DNA of 48,889 bases from Gammaproteobacteria bacterium MFB021 (GTDB lineage Bacteria; Pseudomonadota; Gammaproteobacteria; Pseudomonadales; Halomonadaceae), in the NCBI GenBank assembly GCA_000737985.1, contig JNVT01000046.1, positions 1-48,889 of the forward strand, in the 5' to 3' direction. Position 1 is the first letter of the stretch; each line of letters begins with the position of its first letter. A program made the translations under genes and the position numbers. Under the pieces are notes generated by a model. That model ran no database searches and was not told the origin of the DNA. It saw nothing but the letters and a program-made list of their open reading frames with translations. Positions 8,764 through 16,099 of the stretch are shown here, piece after piece.

Positions 8764-11355
8764 TCAGGCGAGCGCCTCGCGTGACTTCCCGGCATCGCGG
8801 CGACGGCGCTGCAGCAGCACGATCAGGGCGAACAGCAGCAGCCCGGGTATCCACATCAGCTCCTTGGGCAGCTGATCGCGCGGAATCCGCACCGAGACGA
8901 TCTGCTGATCGAAGTCGAAGCCGAGCTTCTCCGCCTGGCTGCCGAAGTCGGTGGTATCGACCAGTACCTTGCCATCTTCCTGCATCAGGTGCAGCCCCAG
9001 GCTATCGAGGCGTTCGCTGCCGCTGCTCCCTTCGGTCGCCGGTATCTGGACCACAAAGCTGGTCGGCGCACCGTAGGCATCCAGCCCATCGACGCGCACC
9101 ATCAGGTGATCACGCGGGCCGATCTCACCCAGCGCCTGCTCGAACTGGGCCGGCGGCACCTCGCGGTAGGGCGCATCGACCATGTCCATCCAGAAGCCGG
9201 GGCGGAACAGGGTGAAGGCGACCAGCAGCAGCAGCGCGCTCTCGTACCAGCGGCTCTTGACCAGCATGAAGCCCTGGGTCGCGGCGGCGAAGATCAGCAT
9301 CGCCGCCGTGGCCACGACGAAGATCACGATGCCGTGCCACAGGTCGACGTTGATCAGCAGCAGGTCGGTGTTGAAAATGAACAGAAACGGCAGCGCCGCG
9401 GTACGCAGGCTGTAGTAGAACGCCTGGAAGCCGGTGCGAATCGGGTCGGCGCCGGAGATCGCCGCGGCCGCGAACGAGGCCAGCCCCACCGGTGGCGTCA
9501 CGTCGGCCATGATGCCGAAGTAGAACACGAACAGATGCACCGCGATCAGCGGCACGATCAGCCCGTTCTGCTCGCCCAACTGCACTATCACCGGCGCCAG
9601 CAGCGCCGACACCACGATGTAGTTGGCGGTGGTCGGCAGCCCCATGCCGAGGATCAGGCTGAGTACCCCGGTGAGCAACAGCATCAGCAGCAGGTTGCCC
9701 ATCGACAGCGTCTCGACCAGATCCGCCAGTACCAGGCCGACACCGGTCTGCGCCACCGCACCGACGATGATACCGGCGGTGGCGGTGGCGATGCCGATCC
9801 CGATCATGTTGCGCGCACCGTCGATCAGGCCTTCCCACAGGTCGCGCCCGCCGCGCTTGAGATCGCCGGCGAAGTCGCTGCGCCCGCGGAACAGCGCATC
9901 GAGCGGGCGCTGGGTCAGGATGATGAAGATCATGAAGGCGGTAGCCCAGAACGCCGACAGGCCCGGCGACAGACGCTCCACCATCAGACACCACACCAGC
10001 ACGATCACCGGCAGCAGATAGTGCAGCCCCACCATCACGGTGGGCTTGGTGCGCGGCAACTGAGTGATCTCCTGGTTGGGGTCGTCGACCTCCAGCTCGG
10101 GGTAGTTCGAGCCGAGCTTGAGCAGCAGCACGTAGACCGCAATGACCCCGGCCCCGATCACCCAGGAGGCGGACTCACCCAGGACCGGCTTGAGCCAGCC
10201 GATCCCGTAGTAGACCGCCGCCGCCAGCAGCATCACGCCGACCAGCCCGGTCAGGAAACCGAGGATCTTATTGAGCCACGGGCGCTGCGGATTACCGCTC
10301 GGCAGGCCCTGCATGCCCGCCTTGAGCGCCTCGAGGTGGACGATATAGAGCAGCGCGATATAGGAGATGACTGCCGGCACGAAGGCGTGCTTGATCACCT
10401 CGATATAGGGAATGCCGACGTACTCGACCATCAGGAAGGCCGCCGCGCCCATCACCGGCGGCATGATCTGGCCGTTGACCGACGACGACACTTCCACCGC
10501 GCCGGCCTTGGTGGCACTGAAGCCGACCCGCTTCATCATCGGAATGGTGAAGGTGCCGGTGGTCACGGTGTTGGCGATGGAGGAGCCGGAGATCAGCCCG
10601 GTGAGCCCCGAGGAGACCACCGCGGCCTTGGCCGGGCCGCCGCGATAGTGGCCCAGCAGCGAGAACGCGACCTTGATGAAGTAGTTGCCGGCGCCGGCCT
10701 TGTCGAGCAGCGCGCCGAACAGCACGAACAGGAACACGAAACTGGTGGAGACACCCAGGGCGATGCCGAAGACCCCCTGGGTGGTCAGCCACTGATGGTT
10801 GACCAGCCCCGAGAAGCTCACCCCGCGGTGGGCCAGAATACCTGGCATGTAGGGTCCGGCCAGCGAATAGATCAGAAAGATCAGCGCAATGATCGTCAGC
10901 GGCGGCCCCAACGAGCGGCGGCACGCCTCGAGCAGCAGCACGATGCCGATCACGCCGACGATCACGTCCTGCAGGATGGGGGCGCCGGGACGCTGAGCGA
11001 GCTGATCGTAGAAGAAGTAGAGGTAGGAGGCACAGAACGCCCCCACCAGGGCCATCGCCCAGTCGGGCAGCGGCATGCGCTCGCGCGGCGAACGCTTGAA
11101 TGCCGGATAGGCCATGAAGGCGAGAAATACGGCGAACGCCAGATGAATCGAGCGCGCTTCGGTGGCGCTGAACACGCCGAAGCCGAACACGAACGGCAGC
11201 GGTGAGGCGATCCACAGCTGGAACAGCGACCAGGCGGCGGCAACGCCCAGGAGCAATCGGTTGGGAAAGCCGGTCAGCTTGCGGCCACCGGTATCGGTAG
11301 CGGCCAGCTCGTCCAGCTTGGCCTGATCGGGGCCGGAAGTCTTGGTATCGGTCAT
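8764..11355 (-). CDS. TRAP transporter permease, fused small/large subunit (TAXI type, DUF3394 C-terminus)
   Basis: 863-residue inner-membrane protein combining the DctQ-like and DctM-like permease parts in one chain, typical of TAXI-family TRAP systems. Motifs include SSGLTGLISGSSIANTVTTG and GMGLPTTANYIVVSALLAP of the DctM part (about residues 210-560). The last 190 residues look like DUF3394, with a soluble insertion (MVRVDGLDAYG) before a final membrane segment. ATG 11355 has CAGGAT upstream. It is encoded downstream of its TAXI binding protein, separated by a 169-bp gap holding two strong hairpins. Substrate unknown; characterised TAXI-TRAP systems move carboxylates or glutamate/glutamine. 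Confidence 0.92.
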   Translation of the reverse strand: MTDTKTSGPDQAKLDELAATDTGGRKLTGFPNRLLLGVAAAWSLFQLWIASPLPFVFGFGVFSATEARSIHLAFAVFLAFMAYPAFKRSPRERMPLPDWAMALVGAFCASYLYFFYDQLAQRPGAPILQDVIVGVIGIVLLLEACRRSLGPPLTIIALIFLIYSLAGPYMPGILAHRGVSFSGLVNHQWLTTQGVFGIALGVSTSFVFLFVLFGALLDKAGAGNYFIKVAFSLLGHYRGGPAKAAVVSSGLTGLISGSSIANTVTTGTFTIPMMKRVGFSATKAGAVEVSSSVNGQIMPPVMGAAAFLMVEYVGIPYIEVIKHAFVPAVISYIALLYIVHLEALKAGMQGLPSGNPQRPWLNKILGFLTGLVGVMLLAAAVYYGIGWLKPVLGESASWVIGAGVIAVYVLLLKLGSNYPELEVDDPNQEITQLPRTKPTVMVGLHYLLPVIVLVWCLMVERLSPGLSAFWATAFMIFIILTQRPLDALFRGRSDFAGDLKRGGRDLWEGLIDGARNMIGIGIATATAGIIVGAVAQTGVGLVLADLVETLSMGNLLLMLLLTGVLSLILGMGLPTTANYIVVSALLAPVIVQLGEQNGLIVPLIAVHLFVFYFGIMADVTPPVGLASFAAAAISGADPIRTGFQAFYYSLRTAALPFLFIFNTDLLLINVDLWHGIVIFVVATAAMLIFAAATQGFMLVKSRWYESALLLLVAFTLFRPGFWMDMVDAPYREVPPAQFEQALGEIGPRDHLMVRVDGLDAYGAPTSFVVQIPATEGSSGSERLDSLGLHLMQEDGKVLVDTTDFGSQAEKLGFDFDQQIVSVRIPRDQLPKELMWIPGLLLFALIVLLQRRRRDAGKSREALA

Positions 11356-11448
11356 GGTGAGATCCTGACTGGGAAACACGCAGGCGCCGAGGAAGTGGCC
11401 CGCTCACGGCAGGGACGAAACGTCTGCTTGCGGCAACGCTTGGCGGAC

Positions 11449-11474
11449 GGAGCCGGGCATAGATGCCCGACTCC
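11449..11474 (-). terminator. Intra-operon hairpin 2 after TAXI binding-protein gene
   Basis: On the minus-strand RNA, GGAGTCGGGCAT pairs with ATGCCCGGCTCC (12 bp, one U-G) around a very tight 2-nt (effectively 4-nt) loop. No T-run follows. It probably stabilises the upstream mRNA or partially terminates it. Confidence 0.5.
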
Positions 11475-11488
11475 TTCCAGGGCGCGGC

Positions 11489-11515
11489 GGCTGACGCCTC
11501 GGCGAGACGTCAGCC
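11489..11515 (-). terminator. Intra-operon hairpin 1 after TAXI binding-protein gene
   Basis: Minus-strand RNA GGCTGACGTCTC pairs with GAGGCGTCAGCC (12 bp, one U-G) with a GCC loop, starting 9 nt after the binding-protein stop. With the second hairpin it forms a double stem-loop between the high-demand binding protein and the permease. Confidence 0.6.
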
Positions 11516-11524
11516 CACGCGTGC

Positions 11525-12499
11525 TTAGAGCCAGCCCTGCTCTTGGTAGTAGCGCTTGGCGCCATCATGCAGCGGAGCGGAAAGCCCTTCGCTGATCATG
11601 TCCTTCGGCTCGAGGTTGGCAAACGCCGGGTGCAGACGCTTGAAGCGGTCGAAGTTGTCGAACACTGCCTTGACGGTCTGGTAGACGACTTCGTCCGGCA
11701 CCTCGGCAGAGGTCACGAAGGTCGCGCGCACGCCGAAGGTCTGGACGTCGTCCGGATTGCCTTCGTACATCCCGCCGGGGATGGTGGACATGCTGTAGTA
11801 AGGGTACTTGTCGACCAGCCCCTTGACCGCGTCATCGTTCAGCGGCACCAGGTTGGAGGCCACGGTGGTGGTCGCTTCCTGGATCGCGCCGTTGGGGTGA
11901 CCGACGACGTAGGCCATGGCGTCGATGTTGTTATCGGCCAGCGCCGAGGCCATCTCGGCGGCACCCAGCTCGGAAGCCAGCGAGAACACGCTGGTATCCC
12001 AGCCTTCGGCGTTCATCAGTACTTCCATGGTGGCGCGCTGGCCGGAGCCCGGGTTGCCGATGTTGACGCGCTTGCCCTTGAGATCCTGGATCGAGTGGAT
12101 GTCGGCATCCTTGCGCGCCAGGATGGTCAGCGGCTCACCGTGCAGCGAGAACACCGAGCGCAGATCCTTCATCGGCGTGTCGAACTGACCGTCACCGTTG
12201 TAGGCGTTGTACTGCACGTCGGACTGAGCGACGCCCATGTTCAGCTCACCGGACTTGATGCCGTTGATGTTGGCCACCGAGCCGCCGGTGGACGGCGCGT
12301 TGCAGCGGATGCCGCTCTCTTCGGCGCTGCGGTTGACCATCCGACACACGGACTGGCCGACCACGTAGTAGACGCCGGTCTGGCCGCCGGTACCGATGGT
12401 GATGTACTGCGTATCCTGCGCCATGGCGGGGGCGGACAGCGTGGCCGCACCCATCAGGGCGGAGGAGAATAAGGCTGCAGTCAAAGCGTGGCGTTTCAT
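11525..12499 (-). CDS. TAXI-family TRAP transporter substrate-binding protein
   Basis: 324 residues. A Sec signal peptide (MKRHALTAALFSSALMG, cleaved near APAMA-QD) precedes the mature protein beginning TQYITIGTGGQTGVYYVVG, the hallmark GTGGxxGxYY segment of TAXI binding proteins; STGGSVANINGIKSGELNMG follows. Periplasmic. ATG 12499 is chosen because GAGG lies 7 bp upstream; the ATG two codons earlier would leave no spacing to it. It delivers substrate to the fused permease downstream. Confidence 0.92.
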   Translation of the reverse strand: MKRHALTAALFSSALMGAATLSAPAMAQDTQYITIGTGGQTGVYYVVGQSVCRMVNRSAEESGIRCNAPSTGGSVANINGIKSGELNMGVAQSDVQYNAYNGDGQFDTPMKDLRSVFSLHGEPLTILARKDADIHSIQDLKGKRVNIGNPGSGQRATMEVLMNAEGWDTSVFSLASELGAAEMASALADNNIDAMAYVVGHPNGAIQEATTTVASNLVPLNDDAVKGLVDKYPYYSMSTIPGGMYEGNPDDVQTFGVRATFVTSAEVPDEVVYQTVKAVFDNFDRFKRLHPAFANLEPKDMISEGLSAPLHDGAKRYYQEQGWL

Positions 12500-12873
12500 G
12501 CGCATACCTCGAGTTTCCCGTTTATTGTGTGAGGCCGATCTGGCGACCCCGAACGTCGAGTGGTGGCGTGGCCCGGGCTTGTGCTGATTCTACCCCGGTT
12601 CGTCATGCCTGCCGCCCCTTGCCTGAATGGAGCGCGGCGGGCGAGCCATGTCTCCCGATACCCTTGCGTGATGCTTGGCACGCGTCCTGCCGGGTATCCG
12701 GGAGCGTGTGCCGCGGCCGTAGCGGCCTCCGGCGCGGTGTCCGGTTCGCACGGCACTCTTCTACGTAGCCGACTCCCTACGTAGCCAACTCCCTACGTAG
12801 CCGATTCCCTACGTAACCGACTCCCTACGTAACATAGCTTATCCCGACGGCGAGCCATCTTATAGAGAGTTTC
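12500..12873. other. 374-bp gap between TAXI operon and divergent small ORF
   Basis: No supported gene apart from flanking ones. It must hold the TAXI-operon promoter on the minus strand (not clearly resolved) and contains the 5-copy 16-bp repeat at 12761-12838. Confidence 0.5.
12761..12838. repeat. Tandem 16-bp repeat, 5 copies, each with TACGTA palindrome
   Basis: Units start at 12761, 12777, 12793, 12809 and 12825 (last partial). Unit 1 is CTACGTAGCCGACTCC; others differ at one or two positions, and the core CTACGTA is invariant in all five. The unit length is not a multiple of 3 and no ORF uses it. It ends 35 bp upstream of the GTG start of the 59-codon ORF. Confidence 0.95.
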
Positions 12874-13053
12874 GTGCTGGCAAAACCCGCGCCTTGCCAC
12901 TTCTGCCTCGGGGTACGCGCGTGGCGCCGCGAAGACATACCGCCAGACACGCCGAAAGAAGAGGATCTCTCGCTGCCGGCCGCGGCTGGCGCGGCGAACC
13001 GGGCGCGACTGCTATGGGGCATGCGCGACCGGCATGGGCTCAAGGGGCCGTGA
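12874..13053 (+). CDS. Possible 59-aa small protein with CxxC-like motif
   Basis: A GTG-initiated frame open without interruption for 59 codons, with GC-rich third positions like neighbouring genes. The product starts VLAKPAPCHFCLGVRAWRRE (a CHFC motif at residues 8-11), has an acidic/proline middle (PPDTPKEEDL) and a basic end. A weak purine site (AGAGAG) lies upstream. It overlaps the convergent DUF192 gene by 14 bp. I do not recognise the family. Support is the sustained coding-like composition and the tandem repeat placed in leader position; against it are the GTG start and weak ribosome site. Confidence 0.4.
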   Translation: MLAKPAPCHFCLGVRAWRREDIPPDTPKEEDLSLPAAAGAANRARLLWGMRDRHGLKGP

Positions 13054-13561
13054 GCCAGGGGGCGAGATCGACCCGGTCACCCACGCCGAGGCCGCGCTGC
13101 GCGAAGTAGCCGGCGTTGGCCTCCAGCGCGGCACGAAACGCCACCCCCGCTGGGTAGGCCGGGCAGCGGCTGGGTATCTCGGCACGGCACGGCGGCATCG
13201 TCTTGAGCGCGCGGATGGTGCCATCCGCGCCGAGGAAGGCGATATCCAGCGGGATCCGCGTGCGGTACATCCAGTAGGCACTGCTGCCGGGCTGCTCGGC
13301 GGGGTAGAGGAACAGCATGCCGGCATCCTCGGGCAGGGCATCGCGCGCCATCAGCCCCCGCGCTCGCTGCTCGGCAGTGGCTGCCACTTCGACCCGCAGC
13401 GTGTAGTCACCCCCCGCCCCGCTCAGGCCCAGCCGGCCCGCCTCCGTGGCCGCCGCCAGTGTCGCCCATGCCAGCAGCGCCAGCGCCGTCCCCCAGCGCA
13501 GCGCCGCTACCGGTAACCGGCGCCCAGCTCGCCGCCGGGCGGCCTCACCCAAGCTCGGCAT
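13040..13561 (-). CDS. DUF192 family exported protein
   Basis: 173 residues. An N-terminal hydrophobic segment (ALRWGTALALLAWATLAAAT) is probably a signal peptide or anchor, followed by DUF192 with the characteristic RARGLMARDALPEDAGMLFL and IPLDIAFLGADGTI blocks. Family function is unknown; members are often periplasmic and near envelope genes. ATG 13561 is chosen because GAGG is 6 bp upstream, while the ATG two codons earlier has no spacing. Its start lies inside the 3' end of the upstream 54-aa gene (17-bp overlap), suggesting translational coupling. Confidence 0.85.
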   Translation of the reverse strand: MPSLGEAARRRAGRRLPVAALRWGTALALLAWATLAAATEAGRLGLSGAGGDYTLRVEVAATAEQRARGLMARDALPEDAGMLFLYPAEQPGSSAYWMYRTRIPLDIAFLGADGTIRALKTMPPCRAEIPSRCPAYPAGVAFRAALEANAGYFAQRGLGVGDRVDLAPWLTAP

Positions 13562-13709
13562 CGTCATCCTCGCGAGCGCGCGGCGATGCCTGGACGCTGG
13601 TGACCTGACGCTGGACGGACTCATTGCCGCCCAGACGATGATCGATCCAGGAGAGTATGGCCAGCTGCGTCACCAGCAGGCAGAGACAGAGCGCGATTCC
13701 CTTCAACAT
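13545..13709 (-). CDS. 54-aa single-pass membrane peptide coupled to DUF192 gene
   Basis: ATG 13709 with GAGG 8 bp upstream (GAGGATACGAAG). The product begins MLKGIALCLCLLVTQLAILS, one transmembrane helix or uncleaved signal anchor, then a short hydrophilic tail ending REDDDAELG. Codon use resembles neighbours. It overlaps the DUF192 start by 17 bp, so the ribosome terminating here could re-initiate on DUF192. Not recognised as a known family; an inner-membrane partner of the DUF192 protein is a plausible inference. Confidence 0.6.
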   Translation of the reverse strand: MLKGIALCLCLLVTQLAILSWIDHRLGGNESVQRQVTSVQASPRAREDDDAELG

Positions 13710-13780
13710 CTTCGTATCCTCGGTGGTCGACGACGGCGCGTGCCGAGCTCAAGATACCGCGTCGGCCGGGCTTGCCATAG

Positions 13781-13860
13781 CACCTCTTCTATAGCCCCCA
13801 CCCACGGGCCTGGCATGGCCACTCTTCATAGCCCCCGCCCACGGGCTTGGCATGGCCACT
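13781..13860. repeat. Direct repeat (about 37-38 bp, 2 copies) upstream of DMT gene
   Basis: CACCTCTTCTATAGCCCCCA... (13781-13818) is followed directly by a near-copy at 13819-13855; both share ATAGCCCCC, CCCACGGGC and TGGCATGGC, and a third copy begins (CACTT). It ends 84 bp before the GTG start of the DMT transporter. Confidence 0.85.
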
Positions 13861-13944
13861 TGACGACCAGGCCCGCGGCGTTGAAAGTCTGGGCCTACGA
13901 GCCCATTAGGGGCCTAGCCCAGCCATATCAAAGGAACTCCGCGC

Positions 13945-14814
13945 GTGCCCCTCAAGGATTTGTCGATCGGCCTGGGCGTGATTGCCATCTGGGCACTCAA
14001 CATCATCGTGATCAAGGTCGGCGTCGCGGAGATGCCGCCGCTGCTGGTGATGGTGCTGCGCTTCATGCTGGTCGCCGCGCTGGTGGTGCCGTTCACGCGT
14101 ATCACCCGCGATCAGCTGCGCTGGGTCCTGCTGCTCTCGGTCACCTTCGGCGGGCTCCACTTCCCGCTGCTGTTCGTCGGTCTCGAACACGCCGAAGCCG
14201 GCACCGGGGCGCTGCTGGTGCAGATGGGCACGCCCTTCGCCACCCTGCTGGCGGCGCTGTTTCTCAAGGAGAAGCTGGGACCACGGCGTATCGCCGGGCT
14301 GGTGCTGGCGTTCGGCGGCGTGGTGGTCCTGGCCGGCGGGCCCTCGCTGCCACCGCCGCTCTCCACTGCGCTACTGCTGGCGAGCGCGCTGGCCTGGGCG
14401 GTGTCGACGCTGATCATCAAGCTGGCGCCGCCGATCCCCCCGCTGACCCTGACCGGCTGGATCGCGCTGTTCGCCACGCCGCTGGTGGCACTCGGCAGTG
14501 CGCTGTTCGAATCCGGGCAGTGGCAAGCCATCCAGCACGCCGGCTGGGCCGGCTGGGGCGCCGTGGTCTATACCGCGGTGATGTCCTCGATTGCCGCCTA
14601 CGGGCTATGGTATCGCCTGTTGCAGAAGCACCCGGTCAATCGGGTAGTACCGCTGACGCTGCTGATGCCCGTCTTCGCGGTGGCGCTGGGGGTGTGGCTG
14701 CTGGACGATCCGCTGGGCGCGCACAAGGTGATCGGCGGGCTGCTGGTGATCGCGGGCCTCGCCGTGATCAACTTGCCCCTGCGGCGCCTGAGACGTGCCC
14801 GCCAAGCGGCGTGA
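13945..14814 (+). CDS. EamA/DMT-family transporter
   Basis: 289 residues with about ten hydrophobic segments arranged as two EamA repeats; the first repeat includes VIAIWALNIIVIKVG and the second ends LGVWLLDDPLGAHKVIGG. Inner-membrane metabolite exporter of the drug/metabolite transporter superfamily (RhaT/YdcZ-like); substrate unknown. GTG 13945 has AAAGGAACT upstream at good spacing. It is followed 108 bp later by an acetyltransferase on the same strand. Confidence 0.88.
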   Translation: MPLKDLSIGLGVIAIWALNIIVIKVGVAEMPPLLVMVLRFMLVAALVVPFTRITRDQLRWVLLLSVTFGGLHFPLLFVGLEHAEAGTGALLVQMGTPFATLLAALFLKEKLGPRRIAGLVLAFGGVVVLAGGPSLPPPLSTALLLASALAWAVSTLIIKLAPPIPPLTLTGWIALFATPLVALGSALFESGQWQAIQHAGWAGWGAVVYTAVMSSIAAYGLWYRLLQKHPVNRVVPLTLLMPVFAVALGVWLLDDPLGAHKVIGGLLVIAGLAVINLPLRRLRRARQAA

Positions 14815-14864
14815 GACGCACCGCCACGTACGCCAGAAAGCCCTGACGCCGCAAGATAGACCGC

Positions 14865-14882
14865 CCCGGGCAAACGCCCGGG
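14865..14882 (+). terminator. Short hairpin after DMT transporter gene
   Basis: CCCGGGC AAAC GCCCGGG, a 7-bp perfect GC stem 50 bp after the stop codon, without a T-run. Weak terminator candidate. Confidence 0.35.
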
Positions 14883-14922
14883 AAGCGGCGTCGCCGCCCC
14901 CGTTTCTGACCGAGGAGCCCAC

Positions 14923-15387
14923 ATGCCTCCAACAGCCGCGCCTGGCGTGACGATCACCGCCATGACCCTGGACGACCACCCCGACTTCGTCGCCATGATG
15001 CAGCGCACGCCGGGTGTGGTGCTGCGCCAGGCCGATGGCCGCGAGGCCACCGCGCGCTATCTGGCGCGCAATCCGGGCATGAGCTTCGTCGCCCGCTGGC
15101 CCGGTCGACCGGGTATCGTCGGCTGCGCCATGGCAGGCCACGATGGCCGCCGCGGCTATCTGCAGCACGTCATGGTCGATCCCGAGTGCCGCGGGCTGGG
15201 CCTGGGACGCCGGTTGACCGAGCACTGCCTGCAGGCGCTGCTGGCTGCCGGCATCGAGAAAGTGCACCTGGACACCCTGGCCGACAACACGGCCGCCCAT
15301 CGTTTCTGGACCCATCTGGGATGGGCCAACCGCAACGCCGAGATCGTCAGGTTCTCGCGGCTGCTGGTCGACGACCCCAACGCCTGA
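14923..15387 (+). CDS. GNAT-family N-acetyltransferase
   Basis: 154 residues. The acetyl-CoA binding motif A is visible as LQHVMVDPECRGLGLGRRLT (Q/RxxGxG/A form), and the downstream part with ADNTAAHRFWTHLGW is typical of GNAT motif B. Cytoplasmic; acceptor substrate unknown. ATG has GAGGAG 6 bp upstream. It sits between the exporter and the signalling pair, with 37 bp to the next gene, so it may be co-transcribed with them. Confidence 0.88.
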   Translation: MPPTAAPGVTITAMTLDDHPDFVAMMQRTPGVVLRQADGREATARYLARNPGMSFVARWPGRPGIVGCAMAGHDGRRGYLQHVMVDPECRGLGLGRRLTEHCLQALLAAGIEKVHLDTLADNTAAHRFWTHLGWANRNAEIVRFSRLLVDDPNA

Positions 15388-15424
15388 GCGAGCCGCTACC
15401 CGACGGCCAGGAGCCCTACCGACC

Positions 15425-16099
15425 ATGTCGACACTCTCTGCCTGCTTGACCGGCCACGCGCCCGTGACGCGTGGCCGCGGCCCGAGACAGATGCAGCGCA
15501 GGCGGCCGCTTCGGCTGTCATCGCGAGTCTGGTGGGTATCCTGCGCCTGGCTGCTGCTGGCGCTAGGGCCTTTCGTGGCCCTCCCGGCGTTTGCCGATAG
15601 GTCCGCTGCCGTATCCGACGCCACGCGCGACATGGCGTCCGGCACCACGCGCGACATGGCGTCCGGCACCACGCCTTATCCGCGCGACATGCCGCTGCTG
15701 CGGCTGACCGACGCCGCCGGCAAGTCGCTCGTCACGCTGACGCTCGACGACCTCGAAGCGCTGCCCGGGCGCGAGGTGGTGGGGCCGATCCCGGACAGCG
15801 GCCTGGGCGCGTCCCACTGGTACGGCGTCTCCCTGCGCACTCTGCTGGCGCGTCAGCAGTTGCCACTGCCGGAGAGCCTGCACGCCTACGCGCTCAACGA
15901 CTACGATGCGATCATTCCCGCCAGCGACCTTACCCGCTACGATCCGATCGTCGCCTACCGGCGCGATGGCCACTACCTGCCGGTGGATGCCTACGGCCCG
16001 CTGATCGTGATGTATCCCTACGATAGCCATCCCGAGCTCTATACCCGTATCTACTACAACCGCACCGTATGGCAACTCGACGAACTGCAGCTGCGCTGA
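15425..16099 (+). CDS. Periplasmic sulfite-oxidase-fold protein lacking the cofactor cysteine
   Basis: 224 residues from ATG 15425 (ATG 15491 is an alternative). A hydrophobic signal segment (WVSCAWLLLALGPFVALPAF, about residues 38-57) precedes a domain resembling the oxidoreductase molybdopterin-binding fold: LRLTDAAGKSLVTLTLDDLE, GPIPDSGLGASHWYGVSLRT and GPLIVMYPYD. In catalytic members a conserved cysteine binds molybdenum; the mature part here has no cysteine, so it is probably a non-catalytic ligand-binding or sensory protein. A 24-bp in-frame duplication (RDMASGTT twice) lies just after the signal peptide. It overlaps the diguanylate cyclase gene by 31 bp, which suggests the pair works together. 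Confidence 0.75.
   Translation: MSTLSACLTGHAPVTRGRGPRQMQRRRPLRLSSRVWWVSCAWLLLALGPFVALPAFADRSAAVSDATRDMASGTTRDMASGTTPYPRDMPLLRLTDAAGKSLVTLTLDDLEALPGREVVGPIPDSGLGASHWYGVSLRTLLARQQLPLPESLHAYALNDYDAIIPASDLTRYDPIVAYRRDGHYLPVDAYGPLIVMYPYDSHPELYTRIYYNRTVWQLDELQLR
15621..15668 (+). repeat. Perfect 24-bp tandem duplication within coding sequence
   Basis: Two identical 24-bp units (15621-15644, 15645-15668) beginning CCACGCGCGACATGG, with the first 6 bp of a third unit following. In frame, it duplicates RDMASGTT in the linker after the signal peptide. Copy-number change would keep the frame. Confidence 0.95.

Noticed and set aside
12761-12838. 16-bp array considered as a plasmid-type iteron origin
   Set aside because: No Rep protein gene, no DnaA boxes or AT-rich unwinding region adjacent; chromosomal context on both sides.
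12825-13043. 72-codon minus-strand frame over the tandem repeat
   Set aside because: It is antisense to the better-supported 59-codon frame, starts at the DUF192 3' end and reads into the repeat array.
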